From: a virus | Reading direction: 5' to 3' (one strand) | Virus record (IMG/VR): IMGVR_UViG_3300040801_002617 | Coordinates: 1 to 48,179 of that record | Length of the DNA stretch: 48,179 bases | Shown: positions 42,528 through 48,179 of the stretch, in pieces | Layout of the letters: each line of letters starts with the position of its first letter | How positions within the stretch are numbered: the first letter of the stretch is position 1 | The notes under the pieces: model-generated | What the model was told of the DNA's origin: nothing | The model's input: the letters and a program-made list of their open reading frames with translations, nothing else | Databases searched by the model: none | Translations under genes and position numbers: made by a program

Positions 42528-42835
42528 AACTAAATGAAAAATTAATACCAAAAGGAGTTTATTGTGATGATTGTCCATATTGGGGCAAAATGTCATTATA
42601 TGACGATATCGGAGAAATAACATTTCCATATTGTTTTTATATACAAACAGGTTCAGTACCAAATGGCGGATGGGACAATAATGAATTTGAAAGATTATCT
42701 AAATTACTCAATTTAAGCACAGATATTAAAAATTCCGATAATACACTATTTAATTTATTAGATGCGGATTTATTATGGGATGGTTGTAAAGAATGTGGAG
42801 TTAATGATGATATCGATGAAGATGATTTAATTTAA
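42524..42835 (+). CDS. Hypothetical cysteine-rich protein, 103 aa
   Basis: Acidic protein with two CxxC pairs (CDDCPYWG at about 14-17 and CKECG at about 88-91) and one central Cys, so probably binding a metal. Not recognised. Confidence 0.6.
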   Translation: MKLNEKLIPKGVYCDDCPYWGKMSLYDDIGEITFPYCFYIQTGSVPNGGWDNNEFERLSKLLNLSTDIKNSDNTLFNLLDADLLWDGCKECGVNDDIDEDDLI

Positions 42836-42841
42836 AAAAAT

Positions 42842-43609
42842 ATGAATATGAAAATGGAAAATAAATTACAAAGAATTATAAAACACATTAAAACGATGTT
42901 TTATAATCTATCGTTGTATGTAAGTTTAAAGAAAGATTCTACTAATGTTGAAAAAAATGGGAAAAATAGTAAATTTGGGAAAAAATATACAACAAAAAAT
43001 TCACTAATAGATTATTATTTTGGTATGAATTTGGATAAAAATATTAGATTAATTGCAATATTCTCTCTTATAGTTGGATTTATAGTTTATCATTTAATGA
43101 TGCATTATTCTCCAGAAGTTGAAAATTTTAAAATAATTTGGACAATATGTAGGATTTTAGCATCTGCGATATCATTGATGTTATTTTTAACATTACCATA
43201 TGTTAATAAAATTATGTTCTATATAATTGGACAAAAATATATTGGCGGTTTTTATAATGGAGATTTATGTGTGATAGATAATAATCAAATATCAAGTAAA
43301 AAAACAATAGATATAACGCTAAAACAGTCATTGCTCAAATTAAGATTATCTGGTGTAATATATCAAAAAAACCAAAATGATGAATTAATAAAGGAATGTA
43401 TATTTGATGGTTCTCTTGTAGAAGATAATGATACGTATAGTGAATTTTTGATTAGATTTACAAAAACAAATTATATGTCATATGGTATTTTAAAATTAAC
43501 ATTTAGTAAAACTGAAAAAAATGAATTAGTTGCATATGGTTATTTATATGAAACAACACAACATAATATAAATACACCCACGCAAGATGTAATATTAAAA
43601 AGGAAATAG
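42842..43609 (+). CDS. 2TM plus beta-barrel protein, resembling CBASS effector Cap15 (S-2TMbeta)
   Basis: 255 residues. A basic N-terminal 60, two membrane segments (about 68-87 and 101-129), then a beta-rich domain (KYIGGFYNGDLCVID, IDITLKQSLLKLRLSG, SYGILKLTFSKTEKNELVAY). This layout matches S-2TMbeta/Cap15 effectors, where the barrel senses a cyclic nucleotide and the protein damages the membrane. No cyclase gene lies next to it. It might act in superinfection exclusion. Assignment by architecture only. Confidence 0.4.
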   Translation: MNMKMENKLQRIIKHIKTMFYNLSLYVSLKKDSTNVEKNGKNSKFGKKYTTKNSLIDYYFGMNLDKNIRLIAIFSLIVGFIVYHLMMHYSPEVENFKIIWTICRILASAISLMLFLTLPYVNKIMFYIIGQKYIGGFYNGDLCVIDNNQISSKKTIDITLKQSLLKLRLSGVIYQKNQNDELIKECIFDGSLVEDNDTYSEFLIRFTKTNYMSYGILKLTFSKTEKNELVAYGYLYETTQHNINTPTQDVILKRK

Positions 43610-43627
43610 AAAACCTACACACAACAA

Positions 43628-43737
43628 AGTGTATAATTAATATTGGTTTCATCTGTAATCGAACATAAGTAATTCTATTAAATTTTCTACTAACTTTGAT
43701 AGGTTATATTTTCAAAATCCAATACTACTTATACACT
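43628..43737 (+). ncRNA. Possible structured RNA element
   Basis: In the gap after the 2TM gene, AGTGTATAA-TTAA-TATTGG (43628-43646) is mirrored by CCAATA-CTAC-TTATACACT (43719-43737), giving 9 and 6 base pairs around a symmetric 4x4 internal loop. About 72 bases lie between the arms. It could be an untranslated RNA, a leader element of the following genes, or DNA-level repeat. Confidence 0.35.
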
Positions 43738-43770
43738 CAACCGTTGTAATAAAAAAGTAATGAAAAAATT

Positions 43771-43967
43771 ATGAAAATGAATAATTTAGTAAAACGAACA
43801 AAAGAACCATATGACCCGTCAATAGAATGTGACAAATGTGGCAGCGAAATAGATTTTGAAAAACTTTTGTGTAAATATGACCAGAAGGTTTATACGATAT
43901 AGCAAATAAATTAATAAAAATAGCAAACGAAGATGTGTCGGATGCAATTAATAATAACTATTTTTAA
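43771..43967 (+). pseudogene. Frameshifted small zinc-finger-like gene
   Basis: The ATG gives 43 codons (MKMNNLVKRTKEPYDPSIEC, then DKCGSEIDFEKLLC) and stops. In the next frame, from about 43881, the DNA reads PEGLYDIANKLIKIANEDVS to a TAA just before the adenosyltransferase ATG. Joining both gives a sensible protein of about 65 residues. A one- or two-base indel near 43880 is the likely cause. Confidence 0.45.
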
Positions 43968-43968
43968 T

Positions 43969-44517
43969 ATGAAAATATATACTAAAAAAGGAGATAAAGG
44001 AAAAACTACATTAGTTGGAGGAAAAAGCATTGATAAAAATTCAATATTAGTTGAAGCATATGGAACTGTAGATGAATTAATAGCCAATATAGGAACAATT
44101 CACGGATTAAAGGTAAAAAAATACCATAAAGATTTATGTTTAAAAATACAAGAAACTTTAATGTTGTGTGCAGCTAATATAGCCGATATTAGAAAAGAAA
44201 AAACTTTACTAAATATAACAGAAAAAGATGTTAATTATTTAGAAGAACAGATTGATTTAATGGATAAAGATTTAAAACCTTTAACAAATTTTATTCTTTT
44301 TACAGGAAAATTACCGTCTTATACAAACATATATAGAACGATAACAAGAAGAGCAGAAAGAAGATTGATATCTGTTAATAACGAAGGATTATCACAAAAT
44401 GAAAATATACCTATGATAATTAAATATTTAAACAGATTGTCAGATTTATTTTTTACTTTATCAAGACACGTCTGTTTAACTTGTGACGAATCTTGTGAAA
44501 AGATATGGGTAATGTGA
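43969..44517 (+). CDS. ATP:cob(I)alamin adenosyltransferase, PduO type
   Basis: 182 residues from the ATG giving MKIYTKKGDKGKTTLVGG (an upstream extension to 43933 is not family-like). The ATP-binding N-terminus, VEAYGTVDELIANIG and the C-terminal TRRAERRL / IIKYLNRLSDLFFTLSR are PduO-family marks. It transfers adenosyl from ATP to cob(I)alamin, making adenosylcobalamin. The phage NrdJ needs this cofactor, so a functional link is likely although the genes are 16 kb apart. Confidence 0.92.
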   Translation: MKIYTKKGDKGKTTLVGGKSIDKNSILVEAYGTVDELIANIGTIHGLKVKKYHKDLCLKIQETLMLCAANIADIRKEKTLLNITEKDVNYLEEQIDLMDKDLKPLTNFILFTGKLPSYTNIYRTITRRAERRLISVNNEGLSQNENIPMIIKYLNRLSDLFFTLSRHVCLTCDESCEKIWVM

Positions 44518-44540
44518 TTCGCAATTCGCGAATTGCGAAT
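44517..44540. repeat. 24-bp perfect palindrome
   Basis: Two 12-base halves, ATTCGCAATTCG and its exact complement, starting at the last base of the adenosyltransferase stop codon. It has far more GC than its surroundings. RNA would form a 10-bp stem with a CGCG loop, but there is no T-run behind it, so it may be either a terminator or a protein-binding site. Confidence 0.7.
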
Positions 44541-44570
44541 AAATTTATAAAATAAAATAAAAAATTACTA

Positions 44571-45011
44571 ATGAAATTAACAATAGAACTTGTTCCTAGT
44601 ACTTCTTGGTATTCTAACGTAAGAAGTAATGTATCTAAAACTGAATGGGATAGATTAAGAAGAAATAGTTATAAAAAAGCAAACTATAAATGCGAAATAT
44701 GCGGAGAAAGTGGAATAGATCAAGGATTTAATCACCCTGTCGAATGTCACGAAATATGGGAATATGATGATATATTTAATGAACAAATTTTAACAGACTT
44801 GATTTCTCTTTGTCCTCTTTGTCATAAAACTAAACATATCGGATTGGCAATGAATAACGGAGAAGAAGATATGGTTTTGGAACATATGTCTAAAGTAAAT
44901 AATATTTCTTACGAAGACGCATATAAAAAAGTAATTGAAGCATTTGATGTCTGGAAAGAAAGAAGTAAAAAAGAATGGAAGATAAATATAGAAAAACTAA
45001 AATCTTTATGA
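44571..45011 (+). CDS. HNH-type nuclease-like protein
   Basis: 146 residues. KCEICGESG, VECHEIWEYDD and LISLCPLCHKTKHIGLA give the zinc pairs (CxxC twice) and the histidines of an HNH fold. The C-terminal 50 residues are helical, ending INIEKLKSL. Could be a freestanding homing or processing nuclease. Stop overlaps the ATG of the first zinc-ribbon gene. Confidence 0.7.
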   Translation: MKLTIELVPSTSWYSNVRSNVSKTEWDRLRRNSYKKANYKCEICGESGIDQGFNHPVECHEIWEYDDIFNEQILTDLISLCPLCHKTKHIGLAMNNGEEDMVLEHMSKVNNISYEDAYKKVIEAFDVWKERSKKEWKINIEKLKSL

Positions 45012-45163
45012 AAAAATATTGTAGAAAATGTAAATCAGAAATAAAAGGTATAGAAATTTTTGATTCCATAGGATATATATGCACAGTTTGTGATAAATGG
45101 GTAGATAAAGAAGATAGAATTACTTTAAAAGAAATACGAAAAGAAAAACTAAAATCTTTATGA
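45008..45163 (+). CDS. Small zinc-ribbon protein, copy 1 (51 aa)
   Basis: MKKYCRKCKSEIKG and YICTVCDKWV supply two CxxC pairs of a zinc ribbon. Ends LKEIRKEKLKSL. The start overlaps the HNH gene stop (ATGA). Tandem copy of the next gene. Confidence 0.55.
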   Translation: MKKYCRKCKSEIKGIEIFDSIGYICTVCDKWVDKEDRITLKEIRKEKLKSL

Positions 45164-45309
45164 AAAAATATTGCAGAAAATGTAAATCAGAAGTTCAAAA
45201 AATATGGATATTTGGTAAATGTTTTTATAAATGTTCAAATTATGATTTACAAGAAATAGATATATTGACTTTAAAAGAAATACGAAAAGAAAAACTAAAA
45301 ACATTATGA
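45160..45309 (+). CDS. Small zinc-ribbon protein, copy 2 (49 aa)
   Basis: Starts MKKYCRKCKSEVQK like copy 1 and ends LKEIRKEKLKTL. The second CxxC is degenerate (FYKCSNYD has one Cys), so zinc binding may be lost. The start and stop overlap its neighbours as ATGA. Confidence 0.5.
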   Translation: MKKYCRKCKSEVQKIWIFGKCFYKCSNYDLQEIDILTLKEIRKEKLKTL

Positions 45310-45563
45310 AAGAAGGTTATTATCTAATTAAGAATAAAGCAAATATGAAAAATTTCATAATAGTTTGTGGATTGAAAGCAGAAGATTATAATGAAGAAAT
45401 AGAAAAACAAACGGAAAAATGGGGTGAGGAATATATTTTTATATGGACAGGCGCATCCGTTGTTTGGTACGATAAAGATAAATTAAACATACCCGAAGAA
45501 CAATTATTAAATTTCGATAACTCTACTAAATTAAGAGGAGAAAAATTGAAAAAAATTTTATAA
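45306..45563 (+). CDS. Hypothetical protein with basic tail, 85 aa
   Basis: Small alpha/beta protein (MKNFIIVCGLKAEDYNEEIE), not recognised; tail STKLRGEKLKKIL. Coupled to the zinc-ribbon gene by ATGA. Confidence 0.55.
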   Translation: MKEGYYLIKNKANMKNFIIVCGLKAEDYNEEIEKQTEKWGEEYIFIWTGASVVWYDKDKLNIPEEQLLNFDNSTKLRGEKLKKIL

Positions 45564-45590
45564 TTTTTTATATATAAATATAAAAAAATT

Positions 45591-45944
45591 ATGATAGATT
45601 ATTTATTAATTATAGTAGTGACCATTTTATTAGCAATTTCTGATGGTTTGTATGATAACGGAAAAAAGAAAATAAGTAAAATAATTGAATTGGTTGGATT
45701 GTCCAGTATTTTTTTATTGGGATATACGACAGAATATCCAATTTGGTTAATTTTAATTTGTGCTGTTTTGATAAGATTTTCAATATTTAGTATAACATAT
45801 AATATAACAAGAAAATTACCCTTGTTATATTTAGGAACAACAGATTATTTTGACCTTTTACTTAGAAAAGTAAATCCCGCAATATTACCAATGTGGTATC
45901 TTATTAGCTTGTGTTTGGCTTTTGGTTTTTTATATAATTATTAA
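45591..45944 (+). CDS. Hypothetical membrane protein, 117 aa
   Basis: Three or four membrane segments (about 2-18, 32-45, 48-68, 95-115). TATATAAATA lies 12 bases before the ATG (45569-45578), which is in AAATTATG. No family recognised. Confidence 0.6.
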   Translation: MIDYLLIIVVTILLAISDGLYDNGKKKISKIIELVGLSSIFLLGYTTEYPIWLILICAVLIRFSIFSITYNITRKLPLLYLGTTDYFDLLLRKVNPAILPMWYLISLCLAFGFLYNY

Positions 45945-46014
45945 TTTTTTTATTAAAAAATTTTCATTATATTTAAATAAATTAAAAATTTAGTAATTTA
46001 AAAACTAAAAAATA

Positions 46015-46284
46015 ATGAAAATAGAAAAAACACAAATAGAAAATATTACATTTCTATTAAATTCTAATGGCGAAAAAGCAAAGATATTATACAATTATGT
46101 ACCAATAAATGATTTTAATAGAGAAGTTTTTGCTATTAGTGTCGAAATTGAACCAGATAAATTTATAAGAAAAATTGGAAATTTATTATTGAAATATTCA
46201 AATGATAAAAAAATAGTACATAATATATCACAATTTTTATCAGAATTAGAATATGAATATTCAGTAGATTATATTTATTATTAA
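46015..46284 (+). CDS. Hypothetical protein, 89 aa
   Basis: Soluble, beta strands followed by a helical end; not recognised. Preceded by about 70 bases of AT-rich intergenic DNA that may hold a promoter. Confidence 0.55.
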   Translation: MKIEKTQIENITFLLNSNGEKAKILYNYVPINDFNREVFAISVEIEPDKFIRKIGNLLLKYSNDKKIVHNISQFLSELEYEYSVDYIYY

Positions 46285-46301
46285 AAATTAAAATTAAAAT
46301 T

Positions 46302-46553
46302 ATGGAAAAGAAATTATGTAGGTGTCAAGAAATTCAAAATGAATATAAAAGAAATTTTCATATTCTTAAAGAAGTTATACATGAAATAAAACAAGGGAAT
46401 CCAATCAACATTGAATGTTTTACAGAATGTATGTCATTTGTATATCGAGAAGGTTGGGGAGATTGTTTTGCCTGGCAAGGAAATGTTCCAGGAAATCAAA
46501 CTTTAAAAGAATTTTTAGATTTATTACCAATTGAAAGATATGGTAGAAAATAA
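46302..46553 (+). CDS. Hypothetical protein, 83 aa
   Basis: Helical first half, then FVYREGWGDCFAWQGNVPGN. Four cysteines (CRCQ, CFTEC) and one in GDC. Not recognised. Confidence 0.55.
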   Translation: MEKKLCRCQEIQNEYKRNFHILKEVIHEIKQGNPINIECFTECMSFVYREGWGDCFAWQGNVPGNQTLKEFLDLLPIERYGRK

Positions 46554-46565
46554 AATATAGTAATT

Positions 46566-46709
46566 ATGAGCATGGCTTACGGAAAACCAAAAATTGAAAG
46601 TAAAATAGATAGATTAGTTAGAATCACTAAAATGTCAAAACAAGAAATAAAAATTTTAGCATATTTAGGAAAAACAACAGAAGAAATAATTAAAATAAGC
46701 ATGCGATAA
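46566..46709 (+). CDS. Small hypothetical protein, 47 aa
   Basis: Starts at TAATTATG. The helical sequence KMSKQEIKILAYLGKTTEEI resembles a helix-turn-helix, so a small DNA-binding regulator is possible. Two bases before the next gene. Confidence 0.45.
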   Translation: MSMAYGKPKIESKIDRLVRITKMSKQEIKILAYLGKTTEEIIKISMR

Positions 46710-46711
46710 CT

Positions 46712-47152
46712 ATGAAAAAGAAATTAAAAGAAGTAGATTTAAAAGAATTTATCAAAGAAATAAAATTATATTCAGAGATAGATACTTATTTTACAAAACA
46801 AATAGAAATAGACGATATTGAAAAAATGGCCCCTTTTTTAAAATATCTGAAAACTATAAGCCATTATTCACAAATAGACACGACAAAAGGCTTTCAAAGA
46901 GTTTCTACTAATTTAGAATTAGATGATATTATACATATGGTCGATACGTCTATAGCATGTGGAATAAAAGTGGTTACTAATCCTATTTCTAGATTTTCTA
47001 AATGGGATTCATGGGATGGAGGATATATCGAAGGATATGCTAGAATGGATGGGTTTGGAGAATATTCTGAATTTTTCGCTTGGTTTTATATTCCAATGGA
47101 TAAACTAGAAGAAATTTTAAAAAAATGGCAAGATTTTTTATTTACATTTTAA
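46712..47152 (+). CDS. Hypothetical protein, 146 aa
   Basis: Helical first part, then a region rich in aromatic residues (KWDSWDGGYIEGYARMDGFG, EFFAWFYIP). Not recognised. Confidence 0.6.
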   Translation: MKKKLKEVDLKEFIKEIKLYSEIDTYFTKQIEIDDIEKMAPFLKYLKTISHYSQIDTTKGFQRVSTNLELDDIIHMVDTSIACGIKVVTNPISRFSKWDSWDGGYIEGYARMDGFGEYSEFFAWFYIPMDKLEEILKKWQDFLFTF

Positions 47153-47160
47153 ATAAAGAA

Positions 47161-47382
47161 ATGACTAAAGAAAAGATAACATCAATATTAGATAATAAAA
47201 TTACATTATTTACACCAATTTTTGGATATATTTCTATGATTTTATTATTAATACTTAATGGTAAAAATTATGAAATAACATCTATAAAAAGGAATATAAC
47301 AATATTTATAATAAGTTTCATCCAATCGTTATCTTGTTATATTTTATTTTGGATTATTTTTCTTTATTTATTAATATTATAA
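47161..47382 (+). CDS. Hypothetical membrane protein, 73 aa
   Basis: Start at MTKEKITSIL after the upstream stop is preferred to a start at 47125 inside it. Two membrane segments (about 17-34 and 46-73). Ends two bases before the phosphatase ATG. Confidence 0.55.
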   Translation: MTKEKITSILDNKITLFTPIFGYISMILLLILNGKNYEITSIKRNITIFIISFIQSLSCYILFWIIFLYLLIL

Positions 47383-47384
47383 TT

Positions 47385-47786
47385 ATGAAAATGATCATAT
47401 ACTTAGATTTTGACGGAACAGTAGTTGAGCATAATTTCCCTAGTATCGGAAAATATAACGAAGGTTGTTATGAAGTTATAGACAAGTTGAAAAAAGCCGG
47501 GTATAAAATATTTTTAAATACATATAGAGCAGATTTACAAGTAAAAAGTTTAAACGAATCTGTAGATTATTTAAAATTAAATGGCTATGATTTCAAACCT
47601 TTGGAGAAAAAAATGGATCCTTTTATTTGGGATTTAGAATTTTCAAAAGAAAATGGTATATTATTTTTAGATGATATCTGTGAAGGAATACCATTAAAAG
47701 AAAGTAAATTTTCTCCATATCCAAAAGTTGACTGGACAGAAGTCGATAAACAACTAGATAAATATGGACTATATGAAAAAATTTAA
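47385..47786 (+). CDS. HAD-superfamily phosphatase-like protein
   Basis: 133 residues from MKMIIYLDFDGTVVE, which holds the catalytic DxDGT motif. A further strand ILFLDDICEG supplies the second acidic motif. It is small and lacks a clear cap domain, like hydrolases that act on nucleotides or polynucleotide ends. The substrate is unknown. ATG in TAATTATG. Confidence 0.8.
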   Translation: MKMIIYLDFDGTVVEHNFPSIGKYNEGCYEVIDKLKKAGYKIFLNTYRADLQVKSLNESVDYLKLNGYDFKPLEKKMDPFIWDLEFSKENGILFLDDICEGIPLKESKFSPYPKVDWTEVDKQLDKYGLYEKI

Positions 47787-47833
47787 TTTATAAAGGTAAT
47801 AACAAAACATAGAAAATTAAAAATAGAAAAAAT

Positions 47834-48049
47834 ATGGAAAAATTAGAAACAGTTCAAATTTTAGAGTTATTGAAATTGATTGAAGAAGTTCAATTAGAAT
47901 ATCCAGAATGGAGAAAAGGTCAAACTTTTTTTAATGTCTTATATAATTTGTATCCAGAAATGGCAGATGAAATAAGAGGAAGTGAAATAGATCCATTTTA
48001 TATAAATGATAATATAAATAAATGTTTAACATATATTTCAAAGAAATAA
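47834..48049 (+). CDS. Hypothetical protein, 71 aa
   Basis: TFFNVLYNLYPEMADEIRGS and EIDPFYINDNINKCLTYI form a compact helical protein of a type I believe recurs in T4-like phages without known function. Not recognised further. Confidence 0.55.
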   Translation: MEKLETVQILELLKLIEEVQLEYPEWRKGQTFFNVLYNLYPEMADEIRGSEIDPFYINDNINKCLTYISKK

Positions 48050-48062
48050 AAAATAATAAAAA

Positions 48063-48166
48063 ATGAAAATATCAGAAATAAAAAAAAAACAGAAGAAGAC
48101 ATTTACGAAGTTTCTTTAAAACCTAATTGGTTTGAAAAAATTTTCACAATAAAAGAAAAATTATAA
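48063..48166 (+). pseudogene. Frameshifted small gene at an A10 run
   Basis: The ATG frame (MKISEIKKKQKK...) stops after 18 codons. After the ten-A run near 48081-48089, another frame reads TEEDIYEVSLKPNWFEKIFT to a stop at 48164-48166. The product would be coherent if one or two A residues were gained or lost, so a slip in the run is likely. Confidence 0.4.
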
Positions 48167-48179
48167 GAATAAAAGAAAG

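Noticed and set aside
43610-43968. Cobalamin riboswitch upstream of the adenosyltransferase gene
   Set aside because: No B12-box-like sequence is visible in the region, the paired arms do not resemble the known fold, and a broken gene lies between the element and the ATG.
1-48179. tRNA genes or CRISPR arrays
   Set aside because: No cloverleaf-like T-loop sequence (GGTTCRANNCC type) and no regularly spaced direct repeats were found by eye; the only regular repeats are the 9-bp GES coding repeats.

Overview
This is a very AT-rich window from the genome of a large tailed phage with a contractile, T4-like tail (myovirus). The phage assignment rests on a baseplate/tail block (gp27-like hub, gp5-like OB spike proteins, LysM baseplate protein, tail-tube-fold protein, M15 tail peptidase) and on T4-type replication genes (UvsX recombinase, gp41 helicase). 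A Bacteroidota host is suggested by three things: ClpS and DnaK read like Bacteroidota proteins, almost no gene has a Shine-Dalgarno sequence, and starts sit in an A/T-rich context, very often AAATTATG. I saw no tRNA, rRNA or CRISPR array.

Layout. 1-6.6 kb (minus strand): accessory genes, including a truncated radical SAM gene, two tandem broken membrane-protein genes, a TRIC/UPF0126 membrane protein, and a tightly overlapping run of sirtuin, guanylate kinase and beta-class DNA methyltransferase. 6.6-9.0 kb: a few plus-strand genes including ClpS. 9.0-16.9 kb (minus strand): the baseplate/tail module. 17.4-27.7 kb (plus strand): the replication module with uvsX, a helicase gene fractured by a split intein, and an intein-containing class II ribonucleotide reductase (nrdJ). 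27.7-29.9 kb: two homing endonuclease genes, one decaying. 30-48 kb: accessory plus-strand genes: a split RlmN-like radical SAM enzyme, another radical SAM protein, GGCT, YkuK, full-length DnaK, an HD hydrolase (frameshifted), Pth2, a DUF2227 membrane protein, a 2TM-beta protein resembling CBASS Cap15, a cobalamin adenosyltransferase, an HNH protein, zinc ribbons, an HAD phosphatase and many small unknowns.

How it fits together. UvsX and the split-intein gp41 helicase serve recombination-dependent replication. NrdJ needs adenosylcobalamin, and the PduO-type adenosyltransferase could make it. DnaK, ClpS and Pth2 act on host proteostasis and translation. The most notable structure is the helicase. 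Its Walker A motif is interrupted after GETNVGK by a 35-residue N-intein; about 2.5 kb later a 120-residue C-intein precedes the rest of the helicase. Between the halves lie a Vsr-like homing endonuclease gene, two small genes and an adenine methyltransferase. A second 'fractured' gene is the RlmN-like enzyme, whose C-terminal AACGQL segment is in a separate small ORF beyond an inserted late-type gene.

Many accessory genes are broken by small indels or stops, while I found no lesion in the roughly 18-kb structural and replication core.
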